Assembly: GCF_900141875.1 (NCBI RefSeq)
Contig: NZ_FQZE01000011.1
Coordinates: 62,001-126,000, forward strand
Length of the DNA stretch: 64,000 nt
Direction of reading: 5' to 3'
DNA from: Tangfeifania diversioriginum
GTDB taxonomy: Bacteria > Bacteroidota > Bacteroidia > Bacteroidales > Prolixibacteraceae
The position numbers and the translations under genes were made by a program. Every line of letters starts with the position of its first letter. The first letter of the stretch is position 1. This document shows positions 8,281 to 16,033 of this stretch, one piece after another. The notes beneath the pieces are model-generated. The model made no database searches. It was not told where the DNA came from and worked only from the letters and a program-made list of their open reading frames with translations.

Positions 8281-8598
8281 GTTACCTGCTTCATGTTTTA
8301 ATGACATAATGGAAATAACCGTGGAAATCAGGTGAAGTTATACTGGTCCAATTTTTTTGAAAATGAAGAGATTATTACCCGTCCAGCGGTTTGGAACCGC
8401 TTGACGGATATAAGGGAAAAAACCTTCTGTTTACTTAGATTTTAATTTTTCGGAAATCCAGTGATATCTTTTTATTCATGAATTTACTCATCAAATCCTT
8501 ATGTTGTAATAGATTTTTTATTCATTTTTCCTAACCCATACTCACATCAAAATTAATGATAAATTTGTAGTTGTGAAATCAAAAATCCAACACCATAG
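8281..8598. other. Intergenic region between divergent genes
   Basis: This AT-rich stretch is the main part of a 508-bp gap between the minus-strand DUF5916 gene and plus-strand genes. It holds one strong hairpin (8379-8407) and a plus-strand -7-like box TAAATTTG at 8560-8567, which could drive the small reading frame at 8599 and the gene at 8723. I see nothing else in it. Confidence 0.5.
8379..8407. repeat. Strong GC-rich inverted repeat
   Basis: A 13-bp stem with one mismatch (CCGTCCAGCGGTT paired with AACCGCTTGACGG) and a 3-base loop, in an otherwise AT-rich gap. Neither side has a T-run, so it is not a standard terminator. It may be a REP-like palindrome or an RNA structure. Confidence 0.6.
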
Positions 8599-8697
8599 AT
8601 GAAACTTGCTGAAATTCTTAAAGATTCCAATTATAAACTTACCCAGTTTAATTTAGTTGAAATTGAAAATTTCAAAACAGGATTTTCAATTGATTAG
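8599..8697 (+). CDS. Possible 32-residue peptide or gene remnant
   Basis: An ATG-started frame of 32 codons beginning MKLAEILKDSNYKLTQF and ending in TAG. It lies 31 bases after a TAAATTTG box and 25 bp before the next gene. The start looks like the N-terminus of a larger soluble protein rather than a secreted peptide, so it may be the stub of a deleted gene. I cannot assign it to a family. Confidence 0.3.
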   Translation: MKLAEILKDSNYKLTQFNLVEIENFKTGFSID

Positions 8698-8722
8698 TTA
8701 ATCGTATTTTAAAGATTGCAGA

Positions 8723-9820
8723 ATGAATAAAATTATCTTATTCTCTATTTTCTTATTATGTTTTGAATTTGGGTTATATGCTCAATGGAATCCTGAAACC
8801 AAAGATTGGACAAAAAATCCTTTACCACAAATCGGAGATTGGGGTTTTAACCATCCGGATTGTCCCAAAGGTCTTTATATTCATGGAGTAACTGCACAGG
8901 AAGGGGAGTCCGTTAATAATCCTGTGATCTACGATAATGATATCGTCGATGATGTATTGGAGGATGAATGGGCCTTTGTGATGGCTGCCTTAGGCAATAT
9001 GAATTTTCAGGGTTACATTTGCACACCCGTTTTGACGGATGGCTGGGGCTTTTACCATCCAGAGTGGAAACAGGAATTTTATGATATGCGTGAAAGAGCA
9101 TTAAGTTCAGGTATTCGCCAAAATTTAATTCCTAAAGTAACCATTGGAACTGAGGCACATACCGAGAAGGAAGCTGAGGGGAAATTATCAGAGGGAGCTG
9201 AGCTTTATGTGAAAATTATTAATGAGCAATATTCAAAAAACCCTGCGAAACCAGTAATTGTAAATATTGGCGGTCAGGCAGCTACGCTTGCTTCAGCATG
9301 GATTATTGATAATAGTATTTCTGAAAAATGCATTGTATATTATACGGCAATCTCAGGATACAACGGTCATTATAAGTGGGCTAGCGAACTAATCGCTCAG
9401 CATTTCCGTGTTATTAATTTTGGGCCTGAATTGGCCTGGTGGCATGATACCGATTGTCAAAATGAATGGAATGTGCTGCCTCGTCCCAATGACTGTGGGG
9501 ATAAGGAAAGAAATGAGAGGAATAGCGGAGAGTGGGCATTGTTGCCTGATAATGAGTTAATGAATTATTTTGTTCATCAACTCCGGTATATGCCATGGTA
9601 TGACGCAACAAACAAGGATGATGCGCACAACTTTGGTAACACTTCAGATGGATATTTTGATGGGACATTTATTCATGCCTGGGCACCAGGTTTATTTACG
9701 GGGGCAGAGTTGTATGATACGCGAAAGGGTAAAGTTCTGTCCATTAACTCTTTTGATCCCGATGTGGCGAAAAATGCAACCTTCCCGGTTCTGATAAATC
9801 CCGATGCATTTGCTCACTAA
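8723..9820 (+). CDS. Secreted nucleoside-hydrolase-like protein
   Basis: A 365-residue protein with a signal peptide (about residues 1-20, ending LYAQ). Near residue 70 it has VIYDNDIVDDVLEDEWA, which resembles the Asp-rich Ca2+-binding N-terminus of inosine/uridine-preferring nucleoside hydrolases, though not the exact DxDxxxDD spacing. VIVNIGGQAATLASAW near residue 190 fits the family's conserved GPxTNxA region, and TSDGYFDGTFIH near the end fits its C-terminal Asp-containing loop. It may be a DUF1593-like relative that hydrolyses a glycosidic bond outside the cytoplasm. It stands alone on the plus strand among minus-strand genes. Confidence 0.6.
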   Translation: MNKIILFSIFLLCFEFGLYAQWNPETKDWTKNPLPQIGDWGFNHPDCPKGLYIHGVTAQEGESVNNPVIYDNDIVDDVLEDEWAFVMAALGNMNFQGYICTPVLTDGWGFYHPEWKQEFYDMRERALSSGIRQNLIPKVTIGTEAHTEKEAEGKLSEGAELYVKIINEQYSKNPAKPVIVNIGGQAATLASAWIIDNSISEKCIVYYTAISGYNGHYKWASELIAQHFRVINFGPELAWWHDTDCQNEWNVLPRPNDCGDKERNERNSGEWALLPDNELMNYFVHQLRYMPWYDATNKDDAHNFGNTSDGYFDGTFIHAWAPGLFTGAELYDTRKGKVLSINSFDPDVAKNATFPVLINPDAFAH

Positions 9821-9862
9821 AGAATGGGTAGTAAATCTGCCCACAACTTATAAAGCTGTGTG

Positions 9863-10432
9863 TTAATTCTTCACCCGTTCGCTGTACGACCGGTCCCGTG
9901 TATCTACTTTTATAACTTCGCCCTCATTAATGAACATGGGGACCATTATTTCGGCACCGGTTTCAAGGGTGGCGGGTTTCAGGGCTGTTGAACTTGCCGT
10001 GTTCCCTTTTTCGCCTTCAATGGTTTGTGTAACCTGAAGCTCCACAAATGGGGGCATTTCAGCTGTCAGTGGCGTTTCGGTTTCGGCATGAAAGTTCACT
10101 TCAATTACCTGTCCTTCTTTTAACAGATCTGCGTTTTCAATCATCGATTCCTGAATGGGAACCTGTTCGAAAGTTTCGGTGTGCATGAAGTTGTACCCCA
10201 TATCGTCTTTATAAAGAAACTGATAAGGGCGGCGTTCTACTCGTACTTCTTCCACTTTTGAGCCCGACGAAAAGGTATTTTCAATCACACGTCCTGTTTT
10301 AACATTTTTGAGTTTTGTGCGGACAAAAGCGGGACCTTTACCGGGTTTTACGTGCAAAAAATGTACGATCGTGTAAATATCATTTTTATAGTTGATGCAC
10401 ATTCCGTTTCTGAAATCTGATGTTGATGCCAT
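9863..10432 (-). CDS. efp: Elongation factor P
   Basis: A 189-residue EF-P, which relieves ribosomes stalled at polyproline. All three beta-barrel domains are present. The tip loop of domain I reads [10 protein letters not shown], with Lys32 as the residue normally modified; no EpmA/EpmB-type modifying enzyme is seen in this window. Domain II carries [21 protein letters not shown], and the C-terminal domain ends with [18 protein letters not shown], the conserved EF-P finish. Length is typical. Confidence 0.97.
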   Translation of the reverse strand: MASTSDFRNGMCINYKNDIYTIVHFLHVKPGKGPAFVRTKLKNVKTGRVIENTFSSGSKVEEVRVERRPYQFLYKDDMGYNFMHTETFEQVPIQESMIENADLLKEGQVIEVNFHAETETPLTAEMPPFVELQVTQTIEGEKGNTASSTALKPATLETGAEIMVPMFINEGEVIKVDTRDRSYSERVKN

Positions 10433-10447
10433 GAGTTATATTTTATT

Positions 10448-10472
10448 CAAATTTATAGACCTTGCAAAAATA
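10448..10472 (-). promoter_or_regulatory. Promoter boxes upstream of efp
   Basis: Two minus-strand matches to TAnnTTTG lie close together: TATTTTTG (10465-10472) and TAAATTTG (10448-10455). The nearer one is 15 bp from the ATG. Neither has a good -33 TTTG, so I cannot tell which is used. Confidence 0.45.
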
Positions 10473-10528
10473 AATAAATCGGTTAAAAATGAATGGATTC
10501 AGGAGTTTTTTGATGAAAATTTATCAAA

Positions 10529-11263
10529 TTATTTTGCCACCTGTTCCTTACCGTCTATTTTATAGCTTTGTAAAATTGCCCTTAGTGCGCCTACACGCAT
10601 GTCGAACTCGAGCAGTATCGGCATTTTGGTTTCTTTCGAAATGAAAAACTTTAACCCGTCCGACCGGTTCAACAGTTTTCCTTTCCTCACGGTCGGGGAA
10701 AGAATATAGCAGTCAATCTTGCCCAGATCGGTATCTACTGTTGTTTCCCCGAGGTATTGTACAGTTACGTCGTCAATTTTATCGGCATGGAAAGTTGGAA
10801 GTGTAACCTCTTCACCCTGTTCAATATCTTCCATCAAATGATTGTTAATGAAATAGAAAAAAACTGAGATGATATCTACCAGGTTTTCGGGCGCTTCTCT
10901 GCCTCCTGATTTCAGGCTGTAAATTGAATCGGCATCGTGGAAATACAATGTTTCGTTGTAATACCGGTATTTTCCTTCTTTTATGTTGCGGATTGACTTG
11001 AGCGGCAAGCGTGTTTGGGCATCAACAGTTGTTTCGTAAATATCGTTAACCCCAAACAGTTTGTCGGTTAATCCGGTTGTGCGGCCTGCCATGTAGTAGT
11101 GGAGGGCTTTGGTATTGTTAAAAATGGTATCGGAAATTACCAGTTCAGCCTCGCCGCCTTTAACAAAACCAAATTTCAGGTTGTAGCGAATGCGTTCTTC
11201 CTTTGCTGTTAGCATTTGAACGAGAAGGACTGTTAATACTATGGCTGCAAAATACTTTTTCAT
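10529..11263 (-). CDS. DUF3108 protein, exported
   Basis: A 244-residue protein with an N-terminal signal or anchor helix (about residues 1-20, MKKYFAAIVLTVLLVQMLTA). Its beta-strand-rich body matches DUF3108: RIRYNLKFGFVKGGEAELVISD at the start, DIYETTVDAQTRLPLKSIRNIKEG, then the DFIS-like LVDIISVFFYFIN and the final SDGLKFFISKETKMPILLEFDMRVGALRAIL. DUF3108 proteins are periplasmic beta-barrel-like lipid-handling candidates of unproven function. Its first codons overlap the end of tsaB by 4 bases, so the two are translationally coupled. Confidence 0.85.
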   Translation of the reverse strand: MKKYFAAIVLTVLLVQMLTAKEERIRYNLKFGFVKGGEAELVISDTIFNNTKALHYYMAGRTTGLTDKLFGVNDIYETTVDAQTRLPLKSIRNIKEGKYRYYNETLYFHDADSIYSLKSGGREAPENLVDIISVFFYFINNHLMEDIEQGEEVTLPTFHADKIDDVTVQYLGETTVDTDLGKIDCYILSPTVRKGKLLNRSDGLKFFISKETKMPILLEFDMRVGALRAILQSYKIDGKEQVAK

Positions 11264-11976
11264 TCAATTAATTTGTTTTTAGGAACCGTTGCAATAAAAT
11301 TTTTCAGATAGAACGGTTCAAAATAGGCAACGTCTTCAAAAATGTTTTTGTTGTATTTTTCTACTGCCAGTTTTTGCATAAATCGTGCCGAAGCTTTTTC
11401 GGGGCCTAAAAACAGGGCGTTTGGGTGGTTAAGCGCCTTTTTGCATTTGCGGGCACCATTTCCGAAAAAAAGTATTTTGTTAACCTGAAGTTGGGTTGAA
11501 AAAGAATTGTCGTCAATAATTTTTGCTGAAACGGGTTCAACAACTTCGCTTTTTGTGTTGTAAAGCGCGGTGTAAACTTCCATGCGGCGGGCATCAATCA
11601 TGGGGCAAAAAAGCAGATTTTTTTCAGTGGAAGCTTCCGGGAGATAGTTTTCTGCATTTTGGCTGGTGTAAATTCCCATGGCTTCGAGGGTGCCAATTCC
11701 GATGAGCGGTTTCCCCAGCGCATAGCACAATCCTTTGGCCACCGAAACACCAATGCGTAACCCTGTGTACGATCCTGGTCCTTTGCTCACTGCCACTGCA
11801 TCAATGGAGTTAATAACCAGGTTGTTATCGTTAAAAAGTTCTTCTATGAATACGGTGAGCAGTTCTGAGTGGTTTAATCCTTCACGGCTTTCTTTTTCAA
11901 ACAGCAAATTGCCGTTTTCCGATACATTCACCGAGCATACTTCTGTTGAGGTTTCAATATTTAAAATGAGTGCCAT
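11260..11976 (-). CDS. tsaB: tRNA threonylcarbamoyladenosine biosynthesis protein TsaB
   Basis: A 238-residue TsaB, the non-catalytic partner of TsaD in the complex that puts threonylcarbamoyl on adenosine 37 of ANN-decoding tRNAs. The ASKHA-type start ALILNIETSTEVCSVNV, the HSELL motif and the VSKGPGSYTGLRIGVSVAKGL signature are all present. TsaD and TsaE are not in this window. It is the first gene of a two-gene unit with the DUF3108 gene. Confidence 0.94.
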   Translation of the reverse strand: MALILNIETSTEVCSVNVSENGNLLFEKESREGLNHSELLTVFIEELFNDNNLVINSIDAVAVSKGPGSYTGLRIGVSVAKGLCYALGKPLIGIGTLEAMGIYTSQNAENYLPEASTEKNLLFCPMIDARRMEVYTALYNTKSEVVEPVSAKIIDDNSFSTQLQVNKILFFGNGARKCKKALNHPNALFLGPEKASARFMQKLAVEKYNKNIFEDVAYFEPFYLKNFIATVPKNKLIE

Positions 11977-11998
11977 ATTTTTTCATTTTGAGTGCTGG

Positions 11999-12006
11999 CA
12001 AAAATA
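11999..12006 (-). promoter_or_regulatory. Promoter -7 box of tsaB
   Basis: Minus strand reads TATTTTTG, matching TAnnTTTG, 22 bp upstream of the tsaB ATG. There is no clear -33 TTTG. Confidence 0.45.
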
Positions 12007-12117
12007 CTTAATTGTTCTGAATCTAATTTTTAGTGTAAGTTATAGGATTGAAACAGGCAGAAGAATTATGATATTCTTAACCCAAAAAAGGAAATGCAGT
12101 TGACTGGCTGATTGGAT

Positions 12118-13764
12118 TTAAAAGTGCAGTTTCCCATTTAAAACCGTCCCGGCGAGTTTCATTTTTTTTGCCGCCGCAAGTGCATCTTCAGTGGTGTGCA
12201 CAATTGGCTCATTCCGGGTGTTGAAGGAAGTGTTTATCAGGGCTTTTACATTAAATTTTTCATCGAGGATTTGCAGCAGGTCGAATAGAAAAGGATTTTG
12301 ATTTTTTTCGAAAAGGGTTTGAAAACGTGCCGTTCCGTCGGCATGAACAGCTCCGGCCAGTTCTTTTTGCTTTTGGGGAAGAACTGCAAAATCGATAAGC
12401 ATGTATTTTGAAAGTGGATGGATGCTGTTTTTTTCTGTAAAATACCGGGTGTTTTTCTCAAGCGCAACGGGCGCCAGCGGGCGATACCACTCGCGTTCTT
12501 TTTTGTTGATGCTCAACTCCCGGGCAATTTTTTTTGAATTGGCCCGTGCCAGGATACTTCGGTTGGCCAAAGCTCTTGGGCCGGCTTCGCCAAAACCGTT
12601 GCACACGCCAACAAACTTGTTTTCGGCCAGCATCTTGGCCACAGTCAAAACCGTTTCGGGAGAGTAATTTTCAGAATAGTTTTCAATCCCCCAATTGTTC
12701 AGGTAAGGCCCGTGTTTACTAACCGTGCCGTGTTTTTTCCATTCGGCAAAAGCAGCTGCCCCCAGAGCCAATCCTGAATCTTCGGTACAGGGCGGGATGT
12801 AAACATTTTTGAAAATGTTTTGCTCGATGATTTTGGTATTGGCCACAATATTCAGCGCCGAGCCGCCCGTGTAATATAAATTTTCAGCTTTTGTTTTTTC
12901 AGCAAGTGTTTTTAGTTTGTTTATAATTTGCTGAATGAAAATGTGTTGCAGCGAGGCCGCAACATTCTGAATGAACGGATTTTTTTGGTCGAATGACTTC
13001 AGTTCAATTCCAAAATCGCTTTTGGCTTTTCTGAAAAAATGCGATGTCTTCCCCCAGATATTCTGAAAATAGTTGTTTTCAATGAGCCAATCTTCAATTT
13101 CGGGACGGGGGTTGCCAAAGCCTGCAAATCCCATAAATTTTCCGGGCACTGCATTTTGTTCGGGCAGTTTTGCCCCAATGATGGCAAAAACCAACGCGTT
13201 GGCATTGTAAATTGTACTCATGGGTTTCAAATCCCAATGGTATTCCAGCCATTTCAGTTTTCCGTTGAAGAAATGAGCAGCCGAAAAGTTGCTCACACTG
13301 GCACCACCGTCAAAATGCACCAGCAGGCTGTTCTCTTTGAAAGGGCCGAAAAACGGCAGGCACGAAAAAATATGTGCCAATTCGTGGTTAAGAACATGCG
13401 CTTCTTTCTCCTGTCCAAACCACCAGCATTTTCCTTTTTCAAGGCCTTCCGAAAGCCGGTTGTTTAGCGGAGCTTCAAAACGGGCTTCGCCATCAGATGT
13501 GAGGAAAGTGCGGCCAACCACGTTGTCGGTAAAAACCAAATCGTAATCGCCGTCCAGCAATTTATTCTGCTTCATAATTTCTTTTAAATGAATATGAAGC
13601 GAGTTGTCTCTTTTCCGGCGCGAGATTCGCTCCTGCTGCAGGAAGTGGGTTACTTTTCCGTTGTGCATCAACGCCAGGTTGTGGTCGTGCACATAAAGCG
13701 GATGTTCAAAGTTCCCGCGGTCCTGGATTCCGTAAATGGCCAGAGTTGGTTTTTCTTTTTTCAT
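12118..13764 (-). CDS. NodU/HypF-type carbamoyltransferase
   Basis: A 548-residue member of the NodU/CmcH carbamoyltransferase family, which transfers carbamoyl from carbamoyl-adenylate to hydroxyl groups of sugars or other small molecules. The N-terminal ASKHA-like part has LQQERISRRKRD and VHFDGGASVSNFSAAHF. The middle has NLYYTGGSALN (metal and nucleotide site) and IPPCTEDSGLALGAA. The C-terminal domain has GFGEAGPRALANRSILA, where the usual form is F/MGPRALGNRSI, and RFQTLFEKNQNPFLFDLL. It is the last gene of the DUF2723-purD-DUF6427 operon, 6 bp after the DUF6427 gene. Its acceptor is unknown. Confidence 0.88.
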   Translation of the reverse strand: MKKEKPTLAIYGIQDRGNFEHPLYVHDHNLALMHNGKVTHFLQQERISRRKRDNSLHIHLKEIMKQNKLLDGDYDLVFTDNVVGRTFLTSDGEARFEAPLNNRLSEGLEKGKCWWFGQEKEAHVLNHELAHIFSCLPFFGPFKENSLLVHFDGGASVSNFSAAHFFNGKLKWLEYHWDLKPMSTIYNANALVFAIIGAKLPEQNAVPGKFMGFAGFGNPRPEIEDWLIENNYFQNIWGKTSHFFRKAKSDFGIELKSFDQKNPFIQNVAASLQHIFIQQIINKLKTLAEKTKAENLYYTGGSALNIVANTKIIEQNIFKNVYIPPCTEDSGLALGAAAFAEWKKHGTVSKHGPYLNNWGIENYSENYSPETVLTVAKMLAENKFVGVCNGFGEAGPRALANRSILARANSKKIARELSINKKEREWYRPLAPVALEKNTRYFTEKNSIHPLSKYMLIDFAVLPQKQKELAGAVHADGTARFQTLFEKNQNPFLFDLLQILDEKFNVKALINTSFNTRNEPIVHTTEDALAAAKKMKLAGTVLNGKLHF

Positions 13765-13770
13765 TGTGGG

Positions 13771-14757
13771 TTAACTAAAAAACTGCAGTGCAATAACTAT
13801 AACGAAGAGCAACGAAAAGAGCAGTTCGCCCCAAAACCGGCTTTTCAGAAAAACAAAAAAATTGGATATCTGAAACGTTGCAGGAATGGCAATAATCATT
13901 AGCATCTCCTGCGAAGTTGCCGGAATAAAAACAAAGCTGAAAACCGAAAAAAGGAACAGGAAAAAGAAAACAGTGAAGAACTTGCGGGTACTCACTTTTT
14001 TGGTGTTGTATTGCTGAAGTAACTTCACACTGCCAAGCAGGGTAAATAAAACAAGAAACCCGAGAAAAGCCTGCAAAGCAATATTTCCTTTTAAATAGTT
14101 ATTGGGTGTTACAATATTTAGTTCTAAGATTTTTAATAACTCGAGCAAGTGGTTGGTATAAAAAGCAAAACCAAACGCCAGAATAAATGGGACAAAAACA
14201 CCGGTAATAAGAATAACGAACTCGCGCCACCGGGTTTCGCGGGTTAAAATGCCGGCGCCAATTAAAAAAGCCGGCAATAGAATTATGGCATTGAAATAAA
14301 ATAGTGAAGCTACACCCAGCCATATTCCAGTGTCGAAAAGTGCTGTGTAGGGCTTTGTTTTTCCGAAAGCGCTGAAAAACCGGAAGATGGCAATCAGGTA
14401 AAAAACAGTTGCGAAATAAACCGGGTGAAGTGTGTGCAGTTGGGTAAACCCTCCAATTAGTATTACAAAAAGAGGGGCGGGCAGCATGGTTCTTACACGG
14501 ATAAAACTGTACCGGTTGTTAATTTGAAGGACCAAAAAAGCCATTAAAATGATGAGCAACAAAGATGCGAGGCTTTGCAGAAACGCAGAGTTTTGAAGCA
14601 GCTGCGCAACAGGGCGGTAGAGTAAATTTTCGGTTTCGCCCCTGTAAAACGGATAAACTACGGGTTCTAAAAGGCTTTTCAGCCAGAAAATAACTGCAAC
14701 CAAAGGGAACAGGATGAAATTTACAGCACTGTTTGATTTTAATGTACGAAGTATCAT
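13771..14757 (-). CDS. DUF6427 integral membrane protein
   Basis: A 328-residue polytopic protein with about nine hydrophobic helices spread over its length, starting MILRTLKSNSAVNFILFPLVAVIFW. This layout and start match DUF6427 proteins, which are confined to Bacteroidota and usually lie beside purD, as here. The arrangement recalls small polyprenol-type glycosyltransferases, but no catalytic motif is visible, so function is unknown. It is 7 bp downstream of purD in the same operon. Confidence 0.75.
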   Translation of the reverse strand: MILRTLKSNSAVNFILFPLVAVIFWLKSLLEPVVYPFYRGETENLLYRPVAQLLQNSAFLQSLASLLLIILMAFLVLQINNRYSFIRVRTMLPAPLFVILIGGFTQLHTLHPVYFATVFYLIAIFRFFSAFGKTKPYTALFDTGIWLGVASLFYFNAIILLPAFLIGAGILTRETRWREFVILITGVFVPFILAFGFAFYTNHLLELLKILELNIVTPNNYLKGNIALQAFLGFLVLFTLLGSVKLLQQYNTKKVSTRKFFTVFFFLFLFSVFSFVFIPATSQEMLMIIAIPATFQISNFFVFLKSRFWGELLFSLLFVIVIALQFFS

Positions 14758-14764
14758 ACCTTAA

Positions 14765-16033
14765 TTAAAGGTCGAATCCTAAATCTTTCCGGTAATATTT
14801 TTTATCAAACTGAATGACTTCAGCATTTCTGTATGAAGTTTCCAGTGCTTCCGTTTTGTTGTTGCCTGTAGAGCTTACGGCCAACACGCGTCCTCCGCTG
14901 GTTACCACTGAGCTGCCTTCGGGTTTTGTTCCTGCATGGAAAACCGTACTGTTGGCCACTTTTTCCAAACCGGAAATTTTCAGCCCTTTTGGGTAGCTTC
15001 CCGGGTAGCCGCCAGACACGAGCATCACGGTTGCAGCTGTTTTTTTGTCGATTTCAATTTCTTTTTTGGCAAGCGTTCCGTCGGCAGCGCCTTCTAATAA
15101 ATCAACAAAATCAGATTTCACGCGCAGTAAAATGGCTTCGGTTTCGGGGTCGCCAAGCCGCACATTGTATTCAATAACAAATGGTTCGCCGTCCACATTT
15201 ATTAAACCGAAAAAAATAAACCCCGAATAGTCAATTTTTTCCATTTTCAATCCATTGATGGTAGGCTTGATAATGCGGGTTTCCACTTTATTCATGAATT
15301 CGCGCCCGGCAAACGGTACGGGTGAGATGGCACCCATTCCTCCTGTGTTTAGCCCGGTGTCGCCCTCACCAATGCGTTTGTAATCTTTGGCTTCGGGTAA
15401 AAGTTTGTAGTCTTTGCCATCAGTTATCACAAAAACAGAAACCTCTGTGCCGTTCAAAAATTCTTCAACTACTACTTTGTTGCTTGCCTCCCCGAATTTC
15501 CCTTCCAGCATCTTTTTCAGCATGGTTTCTGCTTCGGAAAGCGAATCGAGAATCAATACTCCTTTTCCGGCTGCCAATCCATCAGCTTTCAGCACATAAG
15601 GCGCTTTTAATGATTTCAGAAAATTAATTCCCTGGTTGAGGTTTGCATTGGTTACCGATAAATATTTTGCTGTGGGGATATTGTGGCGCATCATAAAGTC
15701 TTTGGCAAAATCTTTACTGCCTTCCAGCTGAGCGCCAGCCTTTTTAGGGCCCACCACTTTTACATTTTGAAGCTCGGGATCGGCCGAAATAAAATCGTGA
15801 ATGCCCCCAACCAGCGGCACTTCGGGGCCAACCACCACCATATCTGCCTGCTTTTCAACAATGGTTTTTTTTATATTTTGAAAATCGTTTACTCCAAGGG
15901 GAATGTTTTCACCTAACTCGCTGGTGCCAGCGTTGCCGGGTATGAAAAAAAGTTGTCCGGCTTTTTTGCTTTGCTTTATTTTCCAGCCCAGTGCATGTTC
16001 TCTTCCACCGGAGCCAATGATTAAAATGTTCAT
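14765..16033 (-). CDS. purD: Phosphoribosylamine-glycine ligase
   Basis: A 422-residue PurD (GAR synthetase), the second step of purine synthesis: phosphoribosylamine + glycine + ATP to GAR. The N domain begins MNILIIGSGGREHALGWKI. The ATP-grasp core includes VLKADGLAAGKGVLI and VVEEFLNGTEVSVFVITDGK, then GDTGLNTGGMGAISP and VIEYNVRLGDPETEAIL with the metal-binding Glu/Asn. The sequence is complete and typical. It abuts the DUF2723 gene with no gap. Confidence 0.97.
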   Translation of the reverse strand: MNILIIGSGGREHALGWKIKQSKKAGQLFFIPGNAGTSELGENIPLGVNDFQNIKKTIVEKQADMVVVGPEVPLVGGIHDFISADPELQNVKVVGPKKAGAQLEGSKDFAKDFMMRHNIPTAKYLSVTNANLNQGINFLKSLKAPYVLKADGLAAGKGVLILDSLSEAETMLKKMLEGKFGEASNKVVVEEFLNGTEVSVFVITDGKDYKLLPEAKDYKRIGEGDTGLNTGGMGAISPVPFAGREFMNKVETRIIKPTINGLKMEKIDYSGFIFFGLINVDGEPFVIEYNVRLGDPETEAILLRVKSDFVDLLEGAADGTLAKKEIEIDKKTAATVMLVSGGYPGSYPKGLKISGLEKVANSTVFHAGTKPEGSSVVTSGGRVLAVSSTGNNKTEALETSYRNAEVIQFDKKYYRKDLGFDL

